This document shows, piece after piece, positions 12,589-22,118 of a DNA stretch of 64,000 nucleotides; the first letter of the stretch is position 1; each line of letters starts with the position of its first letter. Source of the DNA: Manihot esculenta (Eukaryota; Streptophyta; Magnoliopsida; Malpighiales; Euphorbiaceae); NCBI RefSeq assembly GCF_001659605.2, contig NC_035161.2, positions 26,087,691-26,151,690 of the forward strand, in the 5' to 3' direction. The notes below the pieces were generated by a model that saw only the letters and a program-made list of their open reading frames with translations, was not told where the DNA came from and did not search any database. The translations under genes and the position numbers were made by a program.

Positions 12589-13097
12589 TGATGTAGTTGA
12601 AACAAAACTGTGCTGCGATTGATCAATCTGCAAGAAAAAGAAAGCGAGGTGATGGAGTCAGTTAGTGCTTATGGCAGCCACTTCGACGCTTAAGTAAGTA
12701 AGTTGAAGAAAATGATAAGTATAATGAAACGCATTGAACTCAAAAATAGTTATGTAAGAATGCATACATTAATTTCTATGTCTATCAGTTTTTATACTAT
12801 AAGAAAATGGAGTCAGTTACCAAATTTTTTGAAATTTTGGCTAGTACCGGTTAGTGGATATGATATCCTACAATTTATAGGTGGGATTTGCTAGATTGTG
12901 CTCTCTAACGGTAATTTTCTGTGAAGTCTCATCCTGTTGAGAAGAGAGCGAATCTTAGCGAATGACCGAGGATTATGGTGTCCGTGTCTTCCCTTCTATG
13001 AGTGGGACCGTATATCATTTAATTAGACTCTTACCACGTGACCCTATTTTATGATGACAGCTAATAGCTTACTTTGGATGATTGTTGTGGATAAGCA
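12589..13097 (-). repeat. left (3') LTR of the Tat-like remnant
   Basis: Shares extended similarity with 17244-17741, for example GCAAGAAAAAGAAAG, GACGCTTAAGT, GAAGAAAATG and ACCACGTGA in the same order. Heavily diverged from its partner, so the element is old. Confidence 0.75.
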
Positions 13098-13113
13098 AGA
13101 GGAGGAGGGATAA

Positions 13114-13227
13114 GCTGAGGATAATTTCACCAACCGGATCTCTGTAGATAATGTAATAGATGTTGAAAATACTAATGTAATAGAGACTCGGGAGGAGGAA
13201 CCCGAAGATATCCCTCCTCCTATGTAA
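13114..13227 (+). pseudogene. tail of an antisense accessory ORF
   Basis: An acidic open tail of 37 codons ending EEEPEDIPPP-M-stop lies just inside the left LTR on the + strand, opposite to gag. Its place matches the antisense ORF of the 50.7-64 kb element, whose acidic C-terminus also precedes a tandem array. Upstream parts of this ORF are missing: the open stretch meets a stop (TAA, 13111-13113) and then the LTR. Identification rests on position and acidic composition only. Confidence 0.35.
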
Positions 13228-13439
13228 TCTTCCTTGATTTTAATGAAGATATTCTCTGTCATATATTGTCATTATTTTCATTAAGTATATTTATATGCTT
13301 TGTACCCGTTCATAACCCTCATCCAACCATCTTCAAACAAGACTTAAATAATCTTTTTAAGAGATTGTTAAGGGGTTAATACCCGACCAAAGGACTTCAT
13401 AATCATTGCCTTTGCCAAAAAATGACTAAAATAGGCTCG

Positions 13440-14050
13440 ATAATCGGATATAACACTCGGCCATTGGGCTAACTAGTGGCCATAAAATAAATAACTTTAG
13501 AAAATTTACAGAATGAGACCAACACTCAGACATATGGTCTGGCGATATGCGCCTTATAGCCCGAGCATGAAATGCCTTATAGAATTTCTTATAAATGTGG
13601 GGCTAACACCCGATCGATGGGCTTGGCGGATACACGCCTTGTGCCTGGCATAAAATGCCTTATAGAATTTCTTATAAACGTGGGGCTAACACCCGGTCAT
13701 TGGGTTTGGTGGATATCCGCCTTGTGGCATGGCGTAAAATGCCTTGTAGAATTTTTTATAAACGTGGGGCTAACACCTGGTCATTGGGTCTAATATATAC
13801 CCGCCTTGTGGCTTGGCATAAAATGCCTTAGAAAAATTTTTATAAAATTTTTATAAAATGGGACTAACATCTGGTTATTGAGCCTGACGGATATCCACCT
13901 TGTGGTTTCGGTATAAAATACCTTTAATTAATGGGACTGACACCCGGTCGTTAAGCTTAGCGAATACCCGTCTTGTGGTCTGCCATAAAATGTCTTAGTT
14001 AACGAGATTAACACCTGGTCATTAAGTCTAGCAGATACTCGTCTTATGGC
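13440..14050. repeat. degenerate 83-bp tandem array, about 7-8 copies
   Basis: Successive units carry AACACCCGGTCATTGGG, then CGCCTTGTGGC and GGCATAAAATGCCTTA, with spacing near 83 bp. The middle units (about 13570-13830) are the most alike; outer ones are shortened and diverged. The array sits between the antisense ORF tail and gag. Tat/Ogre-type retrotransposons are known to carry tandem arrays in the 3' untranslated region, which is where this lies. Confidence 0.85.
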
Positions 14051-14199
14051 ATTGTTCTTGTCTCCACACTTTTATTCATCTAATCGTTTCTGATTTACAT
14101 ACCAAAAAGGTCTAAAGAATACATCATAGTTTTATTGATAATATTTTCATAAATTACAAATATTCTTTCAAAAAGATTCGGTCATCTAATTTGACCAAT

Positions 14200-14576
14200 T
14201 TTAAAACTTGAAATTTGGCTCAGGGGCTGAATATTTATGACATTTTATTCTGTAGACCTTTATTGCTACTCGGTCCTCCTGCAATTACACGAATAACCCC
14301 TACGGGTTCATTTTCATCAGGATTGACTAGTGTTCTTACCTCAGGTCCTGACCTTTTTTTCTTCCCTGTCTTTTATAATAAACTTTTGGAACTTGCCGTC
14401 CTTTAATAGTCTCTCAATTTTATCTTTTAGCAGTTGGCATTCTTCTGTAATGTGTCTATGATCCTCATGAAATCGGCAAAACTTTGTTCTGTCTCGCATG
14501 CCTTATTTGTCTGGGTTAAGCTTGGGAGACCATCTCACTTCTTTATTATTTTTTTTTATCCACATTAAAATATACG
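14200..14576 (-). pseudogene. Tat-type gag C-terminal fragment
   Basis: Read leftward, the sequence resembles the end of a Tat gag: near 14460 a cysteine-poor remnant of the usual HxxxGHxTE motif (HYRRMPTAK-like), followed by a polar stretch. Several stops are present. It is the downstream part of the gag at 16069-17128, separated from it by the scrambled insertion. Confidence 0.5.
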
Positions 14577-14581
14577 TCCAT

Positions 14582-16063
14582 TGTAATACCCGGCTAGACC
14601 CCGGTATCGGAATTCCTACGTTCCGGCGGATTTTTTCGTTGGAAGTCGGGATTCGAGGATGTCGGAGCTTGCCCTAAGGGTATAAGAAAGGTTTTTAAGA
14701 TGTTTTTAAGTGTTTTTATCATGTTTGCATGTTTTGAGTTAAGAAAATTGAGTTTTGAAATGAAAAGGCCAAGGGGACAAAAGCCAGGTTCGGCCGCCGA
14801 AGGTGAAGTTAGGCCGCCGAAAGTTGCATGGTTTCGCATGCACGTTAGGCCGCCGAAGGAAGAGTCGGTTGGCCACTACAAAAGCCCCTTTGCCCGAGAC
14901 TTGAGTGTTAAACACTCTATTTTTGGGTCAAAGGTAGGGTCAAGCTCTCCTTGGTGTGATTTCTCATGTTTTCCTCAAATCTTGCATGTTTTAACTTGAT
15001 TTGAGCTTTGTTTTAGCGATTTGAGCAAAAGGAAGCAAAGTTGAGCACTTGGAGAGTTTGATTGAGTTTTCTCCTATCTCCAAGCTTGGATCATCAAGCC
15101 TCTAGTTCTTCAAGAGGTAAGCATGGATCCTCACCTCCCCTTATGTGTAAAGCAAGTTTTAGAAGTTTTAGAGAGGTTTATGGCATGTTTTGGGGTATAA
15201 GCATGAGTTTGAGCATATGTTGATCATATGCGTTTTGTTGTTGTTTTTGGGGCTCGAACTAGTTTTTAGGCCTCTATATGCATGAGTTATGGTATATGTT
15301 AGTTGAGAAGTGTTGGTAGATAAGGGTTTCATCCGTCCAAGTACCTCACCCTGGGGTGCTCCAGTGTTGTTTGTCAAGAAAAAGGATGGATCCCTTAGAC
15401 TTTGTATCGACTACAGGCAGTTGAACAAAGTCACTACCAAGAATAAGTATCCTCTATCAGAAGCTAAGATGAGAGGAACCCGTCGATCAGCTAGATTGAC
15501 TGGAGCTCCGCCCGAGAATGAGGGTATGGAAGGGCGTCCCCCTGCTTTGCCAAGAGCTATGTCCCAAAGGGCAGGCAGAGAAAGATCATCAAGGGACCCT
15601 AGAAGGTCTTTTGATGAAAGCAGGAGGGAGACAGAACAGAGAAGAAGATCGAGTGATACAAGGGAAGAGATGGATGTGGATCCAAGAAGGGATGGAGGGT
15701 TAGGTGTTGGCATGACAGAGGAGGATGTGGGATCATCACAGGGAGGCGGTCAGGCCTCGGGGTATGGTTATCCACCCCACTATCAGCCCTACCCACAGGG
15801 CCCAGGATATTCGATGGGAGGTACATCGGATTATCCTAGTTTTCACCCATATCCCACATTTATGCCTTATCCACCGTATTACCCCCCATATCCACCATAT
15901 CCCATGTATCCACCCTCACCTTTTTACCCAAGTCCAGCATACTCTACACCAGAAAGTTCTGCACCTCCCCCACCACCACCAGTGGTACAACCAGAAGCCC
16001 CAGTTATCCAAACACCTCAACCTGGCCCATCTGTGAGGAGCAAGGTAAAGATGACTGATTACA
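14582..16063 (+). mobile_element. scrambled gypsy fragment: LTR + RT piece + gag piece, with own target duplication
   Basis: Begins TGTAATACCC like the LTRs of the 22-32 kb element and ends in GATTACA, flanked on both sides by TCCAT (14577-14581 and 16064-16068). Inside, in order: an LTR 5' part (14582 to about 15300) with TTCGGCCGCCGAA-type motifs, a piece of reverse transcriptase (about 15310-15460, [14 protein letters not shown] and [10 protein letters not shown]) and the N-terminal part of gag (about 15469-16061, starting [10 protein letters not shown]). RT therefore precedes gag, the reverse of the normal order. Junctions show short shared bases (GTTGGTAG-like and CAGAA-like), as expected for template switching. 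Confidence 0.8.
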
Positions 16064-16089
16064 TCCATGAGTCATTCAGTAGAATATAA
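15310..16089 (+). pseudogene. chimeric RT-gag open frame
   Basis: A 259-residue open frame joins about 50 residues of gypsy RT (palm N-terminal part, up to the first conserved block) to about 200 residues of gag N-terminus that is arginine-rich at first and then rich in proline and tyrosine (repeated PPYPPYP-like). It lacks the gag capsid domain, zinc knuckle and RT catalytic residues, so no retroelement function is expected. It runs on past the element end into host sequence for 9 codons. Confidence 0.65.
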
Positions 16090-17128
16090 TTCTTATACTT
16101 ATTTTGGTCATCCTTCTTTGGGGGACTGGATAACTTCCGCGGTCTCCTTCATCCCTCACCTCTCTGACTTTTGGTTTTGCTTTTAACTCGTCCTTTTGTC
16201 CTCTCTCAATGCTTAGACCTCATCATCCAGCCTAATGTACTTCTGGGCTTTGTCCATTCGCTGTTGTTATGTAGCAACTGAGTTCTTGATTAGAAAATCT
16301 ATGAACTTGATGTTGCATATTTCTTTTTTTAACGCTTCACATGATATCTCATAATTTAATTCCTCCACTTGTATTATTTCTACATTAAACTGTGAGATAA
16401 ACCTCCTTAAAGACACACCCTTTTCTTGGTGACTTTTCTGCAAGTTAGAGGAGAGCTTTTTAGAAAATATACAAGTAATAAATATGGATTTAAATAACAT
16501 AACAAATTGTGTAAAGTTTTGAATTGAACTTGAGCTCAGATGTTAGTATCATTGCTGAGCTAAACCTATGAGTGTTGATAGAAACACTCAGCATAACACA
16601 AAACCATTGACATCTTGGGGTTGCATTGTTGTTCTAAAGATCGCCAGTGACTCCTGAGATCTGTTGTTCCGTCGTATTTGTATAAACTTGGGAGTGAACT
16701 TAGCAGAAAAAGTCTTTGCTAAGATCTCTTCTGACAGGGGTGAGGCATCGTCCAGCCCATAGTCTTCATCCTGCTCCTTCTGGTACCTTTGCACAGCCTG
16801 TATCAGCTTCCAATTAACGTTCTTCGGAGTCTCGTCATCATTGTCCTCCTCCTCCTCTAGCTTGGCCTTCCCATTAGACTGTGTTTGGATTGACTCTATC
16901 CGAGTCCTTAAGGTGTCGATGTAAACTTCCTCCCTTATCCTAGGAGTTTTATACTACTCGAGAGTGGCTTGTAGCCTTTTTATGTATTAGAGCATCTGCT
17001 CATTATTTAGATTACTCAGATCATTATCATTGACCATTGAGGATATTTTGTCCACTACTAGGAGTGGAGGAAATGATTACACCCTTATTGACAGCAGCCT
17101 TAGTAGCAGCTCGTGAATTGTCAACCAT
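16069..17128 (-). pseudogene. Tat-type gag pseudogene
   Basis: Read leftward from MVDNSRAATK (17128) through an acidic linker to LSEEILAKTF and LAIFRTTMQP (about 16740-16610), then after stops to FISQFNVEIIQVEEL and NSVAT (about 16420-16270). These blocks match the order of the retrotransposon gag domain of the Tat lineage. Stops and a small rearrangement near 16560-16600 break it. Confidence 0.65.
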
Positions 17129-17243
17129 TTTAGATAATAGAAAAGGAAAATGTTTCTTTTTAAGAGAAAAATGAATAAAAGATTGGTTTCTACTCCCATT
17201 GAACAGAGAAAATCCAATGGAAGTTCCCGAAAATGGAACCACA

Positions 17244-17741
17244 TGATGTAGCTGAAATGAAACTATGTTGCGATTGGTTAATTTGCAAGAAAAAGAAAGT
17301 GAGGTGATTAGCATTTATTTCAGCCACTCCGACGCTTAAGTTAGTAAGCTGAAGAAAATGGCGAGTATAATGAAATGCTTTGAACTCAAGAATAGTTGTA
17401 TATGCGTACCTTGATCTCTGTATCTGTCAACTTTTATACTGTAAGAATATGGAGTCGGTTACTAAATCTCTTTAAAATCCGACTAGTACCAACTAGTGAA
17501 TATGAGTTCTCGCGATTATAAGTGTAAAGGGGATCTGCTAGATTGTGTTCTCTAACAGTAACTTTCCATAAAATCTCTCCCTGCTGAGGAGAGTAGGAGT
17601 TTCAATGAAGAATCGAGGACTACGGTGTATGGATCTTTCCTTTTATAAGTGGGACTGTATATCATCTAATTAGATTCTTACCACGTGAATCTGTCTTATA
17701 TGACAGCTCATAACTTATTTTGGGCGATTGTTGTATTATCA
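17244..17741 (-). repeat. right (5') LTR of the Tat-like remnant
   Basis: Partner of 12589-13097; starts TGATGTAGCTG and ends TTATCA. Gag begins about 115 bp inside it on the minus strand, marking this as the 5' LTR. Confidence 0.75.
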
Positions 17742-18130
17742 TGTATATATATTAATTTGCACAAAATTTAACTTAACTTTATGACTAAGTCTCATTTGGA
17801 ATCAAAATTCTCTTATTTGGGATGTAAGAGATCAATTTTTTTTTTTTAATTTAGAAAATTTTCATTTAAAAAAAATTAATATCATGCATGATTGACTTAT
17901 TTGTTTCGAAGGGTAAATACTAGACGTCCTCAACGTGGAACCAATAGATAGGGTCCTCCTAGAGACGAAAACGACAATTATAATCCACAATTTCTCAACC
18001 AAATTCTACCTTCAAACTTCCACCATTCGTAGGCCCTTAAAACAAGGATCTCCCATCTCTTTTTTATTCTTACAACTCTCTTCTTTCTTTCACATTCCAC
18101 AAAGGCCCCCTCTCCTTCGTTGCTGGCAAA

Positions 18131-18767
18131 ATGGTATGCTCTCGTTTCCTTGCATTATATTAGAAACCATGTTCTTGAAATATTCTTTGTGTTTTAAGGA
18201 TTGATCATTGTCGTAAATAGAATTGTTTTGATGGAAATGAATCTTGTATGTGCATGAAATAGGCAAATTCTGCATCTGGAGTAGCTGTTCATGATGAGTG
18301 TAAGCTCAAGTTCTTAGATCTAAAAGCCAAAAGAAGCTACAGGTTTATTGTGTTCAAGATTGAAGAAGGGTTTCAAAATGTGACAGTAGATCAGGTGGGA
18401 CAACCTCAGCAAAACTACGACGATTTCGTTGCCTGTTTGCCGGCCGACGAGTGTCGATATGCTGTCTATGATTTTGATTTCACAACTAATGAGAATGTTC
18501 AGAAAAGCAAAATTTTCTTCATTGCATGGTACATGCATGTTATTATCAAAAAACACAATTTCATCCACTTTCTTTTTGAAAAGTATAAAAATTTATGATC
18601 TGTGATCTTCTTTCAGGTCTCCTGATCGATCAAAGGTGAGAAGTAAAATGTTGTATGCTAGCTCAAAAGATAGATTCAGGAGACAACTTGATGGGGTTCA
18701 AGTGGAGTTGCAAGCTACAGACCCAAGTGAGATGAGCTTGGACATTGTTAAAGCTCGAGCCATTTAA
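18131..18767 (+). CDS. ADF: actin-depolymerizing factor (ADF/cofilin), 3 exons
   Basis: Exon 1 is only the start codon (18131-18133), then introns at 18134-18262 and 18529-18616, with exons 18263-18528 and 18617-18767; all borders are GT-AG and the product is 139 residues, the usual plant ADF length. It binds G- and F-actin and promotes filament severing and turnover in the cytoplasm. Visible family features: N-terminus [15 protein letters not shown] with Ser6, the position whose phosphorylation inactivates plant ADFs; [39 protein letters not shown]; and the actin-binding long helix [19 protein letters not shown] near residues 96-114. An intron directly after ATG is a known ADF gene trait. 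The leader (about 18050-18125) is pyrimidine-rich. No defect seen; which ADF subclass is undecided. Confidence 0.95.
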
Positions 18768-19590
18768 TTATAACCTTCATGATTCTGAACTTGAAGATGG
18801 TCTCACTTCTACATTAATTGACGTTCTTATTGATGTTATGAACAACTGTTATACGATTATATGGTAAAAGTTCTTTAGATTATGTGCTGCTTTCATTGCC
18901 AAATGAACTTAGACAACTTTAGATAAATGTACTATGTGTAAATAAATTTTCTATTAACTCTAATAGAAAATTTAATTTAATTGCTACCAAAAGTAGCATT
19001 AATTAATTAATTTCTTTAAATATGACATGGTGGGTGTGTTTATTAACCCTACCCTTTTGTGTTTAGGATGAATTATGTATTTTTGTTCTAATGTACATTC
19101 ATGGGAAATTAATCAACAATTTGCCCAGTTTGTTGCACATTCTTTAATGCAATCACACAGATATTTCTTCTATGCATGGATTTTCTGCAAAGCTTTGAAT
19201 TACTCAATTTTATTTGTCTTATATAATTTTTCTCATCATGTATTTTCACCATGATGAATGATGCTAATTCAATCATATCCATTTCGCGTCTGATAAAATA
19301 ATAAAAAAAAAATTCTGCTCACTTGCTATATTTCCATCCTCTCAAAGTTTTTACAAAAAAATTGTATAATTTATTTATAAAATTGTATAGTTTTTACTAT
19401 TTTAAAAGTACGTACATGATTATGTAATTAATTGTTTTTAGCATTTGATCTAAATATAAAATAATAATTAATTAAAATTTAAATGAAAAATTATTTTGTT
19501 CATAAAATAAAATTTTAAATATTAAATTATTTGAAATTGAAAAAGCTAATGAAGTTAGTCAATTTAATGGGTATGGTGTCAATTTAAATG
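18768..19590. other. 3' flank of ADF and AT-rich spacer
   Basis: Probable 3' UTR for the first 200 bp or so, then AT-rich sequence up to the copia element. Nothing else recognised. Confidence 0.6.
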
Positions 19591-21425
19591 TCACACAAGC
19601 TAAAGAAGAAAGAGAACAGGAAGAGGAAAAAAAGTATTCTTTTGTATTAATTCTTCAGTTACAAAGCTTTATATATAAGAGTTAAAAGGCTGGTTCAACT
19701 TAGACCTTAGTAACTTGTCAAACTAATTAAGTTATAACTCAGTAACAAACTAATAGTCTGTTAGTAATATGCTCTACAATTAATTTGGTGATTGTAGTTG
19801 GGTATTATTATTCGTGTATTTTAAGTATTTAAATATAATTTTATAAAAATAATTATTTATCTTTAGTATTAATTTAATTAAATCTCGTGTAAAAATAAAG
19901 TTCATGAAATTATATTACTGTATAAAGAAAATTATAATACGGTATAAAGAAAATTATAATATGATTATAATTATGATATTCTTATTACATTTAAGTAACG
20001 TCTCCAAATTCTTATTATGATTGGACAATGATTAGAGCTGTTGATACTAATACATATTATGTTCTTTCTTTTTATAAGAAATAATTGATCTCATTGTTTG
20101 AGATATGTGAGATATCTAGAACTAATATGTAGGTACTTATTTTATAAATAAGTGCACTGAACTGACCCGTCTAAGAAATTTATATGAAAAATAACATGTG
20201 TTTATGAATTACTCAAGTGATGGTTACGTAAGAGATCCTTTAATTTGAAATTTAATAAATAATCTTATATAGGGACTTTTATATTTTGATTCATTTTACA
20301 CATTGTTTGGTTCATAAGTAACAAATGGGGATGAATTAGATGTATTAAGAATTGTATGAAGGTATTTATGTGATTGAGATAGAATTTTATCACTCTAGGT
20401 TAAATTAGGAAATGTTATATTTATCCTCTAGTAGTATTGATCATGAAATTCTTGCGCAAGATGGAATGAGATTAGCAAATGAAATTTGGAATTTCATTAA
20501 ATAGATCAATAAATAATAAACGTGCAGATACGTTCTATACATCAAATTTTAAATCAAAATATTTGTGATGGAGAGCTATTAATTACACTTACAAACCATA
20601 CATTGAAAGGGTAAGTCAAACCACTTTTGACATTCCGAATATTTGTATAGTCTTAACATGTTGCTAGACAATGTTCTTGACTTTTAAATTAATTAATTAG
20701 TTAATTATATTTGTTGCCAACATATTTCAAATCTAATGGGTCATATACATAAAAAATTGCAAGAAAAAATAAAATGAGAAGTTAAATCAAGTATGACTTG
20801 ATTGTATATAAATTAGCATCGGAATAAAATTTTAATCGAAAGAATTATGATTTTGATATAATTAATTAAATAAGGACTTAATTAAAATTATCTAAGATTT
20901 ATATAGCTTACTTATTAAAGTTCTAGACCATAATTGTAATTTATTTATTTAATTAGTTAAATAAATAAATAAATACTATTATACTGAAATCCTAGGGATT
21001 TAAATATAAAAGGGCATGTTATAAGAACTTGTGCCCGCAAGTGTGAGAAACCCTTTTGAGAATTTCTAGAATTTGTAGAAAAGGCAAAGAGTTAGCACTC
21101 AAAACGTTTTCCTTTCTCAATTCCTTAGAACTGTTCTAAAATTTTTCGATTGTTATTCTGTGTGGATATCATTAGAAACCAGACACTTGGACGGTTTGTA
21201 GTTTGTGACAACCCAATCAAAGTGAATAACTTCGTGTTTTTTTGGAAGAAAAATAAAATGTATTTATTTTCTCTTTAAATATTATTACTTTCTTCATTTA
21301 AATGTGATCCATGTTGGATTAAAATTTTTATTTTTCTATTTTTTTCGCTGCATTCAATCCGATTGGAATCCAACATAGTCTAACTAGCTCTAACTAATTA
21401 TTTTTCAACTTTGCTTATCTTGACA
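19591..21425 (-). repeat. 3' LTR of the copia element, split by a solo LTR
   Basis: Outer part 19591-19758 and inner part 21381-21425 join to match 37146-37339: both copies carry CAGTTACAAAGCTTTATATA, CTAATAGTCTAACTA and end ACTTTGCTTATCTTGACA. On the minus strand the LTR starts TGTCAAGATAAGC, preceded by a TTGAGGGGGAG polypurine tract. Confidence 0.85.
19759..21375. mobile_element. solo LTR of another retrotransposon
   Basis: 1617-bp unit starting TGTTAG and ending CCAACA with perfect 5-bp target duplication TAGTC (19754-19758 and 21376-21380), placed inside the copia 3' LTR. No internal coding domain is present. It contains TAAATATAAAAGGGCATG (TATA-like, about 21000-21018), supporting LTR identity on the + strand. 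Confidence 0.8.
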
Positions 21426-21478
21426 CTCCCCCTCAAGTTGAACATATATTAGCTTTGCTTATCTTGACACTCCCCCTC
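21426..21478 (-). repeat. duplicated LTR edge plus polypurine tract
   Basis: CTTTGCTTATCTTGACACTC, CCCTCAAGTTGAACATATAT occurs twice in tandem (from about 21409 and about 21453; period near 44 bp). It covers the start of the copia 3' LTR and the adjoining polypurine tract as read on the minus strand. Confidence 0.8.
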
Positions 21479-21479
21479 A

Positions 21480-22118
21480 AGTTGAACATATATGTTGCTA
21501 ATGTTCAACTTGCTAAAAAAATATCTGAATTGTCAAGGATGTAGAGCTTTGGTGAATAGATCTACTACTTGTTCTTTTGCATTGATATATTTTGGCTTAA
21601 TTAAGCAACACCTTTTCTCGTATGAAGTGGCAATCAATTTCCATATGCTTTGTTCTTTCATGTGGTACTAAATTTTTTGAAATATAAATAGCTAGACATG
21701 TCACAAAATAATTTCACGGATTGTAGAGCCAGGACATTTAAGTATGTTAATAGTGAAATTAACCAAAGAATTTATGTAGTAACAGCAGTCATGGATCTAT
21801 ATTTTGCTTCGATTGAGTTTCTGGAGACAATAGCTTACTTCTTGGACTTCCAGTTGATTAAAGACTTTTCAAGAAACATACAAAACCCAGTTAGGGATCT
21901 TCTAGTTTCTATGTAACTAGCCCAGTCACTATTAAAGTATGCCCTTAATTCTTATCCAGATTCTATTGCTAGGAATAACCTCTAACTTGGAGCACCTTTT
22001 AAGTATTTAAGAACTTTGAATCCAATATCTAAATGTTCCTGAGTAGGCTTGTCCATAAATTGAGGCAACACATGCATACAATATGCAATATCCTGCCTAG
22101 TGAGAGTGATATACATTA
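21480..22118 (-). pseudogene. copia RNase H fragment, downstream part
   Basis: Read leftward from the gypsy insertion site: LTRQDIAYCMHVLPQFM followed by EHLDIGFKVLKYLKGAP (about 22110-21990), the stretch linking RT and RNase H of copia pol, then increasingly broken sequence up to the polypurine tract. It continues directly the fragment at 32007-32384. Confidence 0.75.

Larger units (their letters stand above)
12589..17741 (-). mobile_element. Tat-lineage Ty3/gypsy remnant, pol deleted
   Basis: Two diverged direct LTRs (12589-13097 and 17244-17741), both beginning TGATGTAG and ending CA on the + strand, flanked by GGTAT (12584-12588) and TGTAT (17742-17746), a 4-of-5 match target duplication. 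Gag reads on the minus strand from about 17128 leftward. Next to the right LTR the minus strand shows TGGTTCCATTTTCGGGAAC, resembling a decayed version of the TGGCGCCGT-type primer-binding site common in this lineage. No RT, RNase H or integrase is visible, so the element is deleted and non-autonomous. It contains an 83-bp tandem array, the tail of an antisense ORF, and a later scrambled insertion at 14582-16063. Confidence 0.7.

Noticed and set aside
13440..14050. CRISPR-like array
   Set aside because: Repeats are contiguous with no unique spacers and lie in a plant retroelement.
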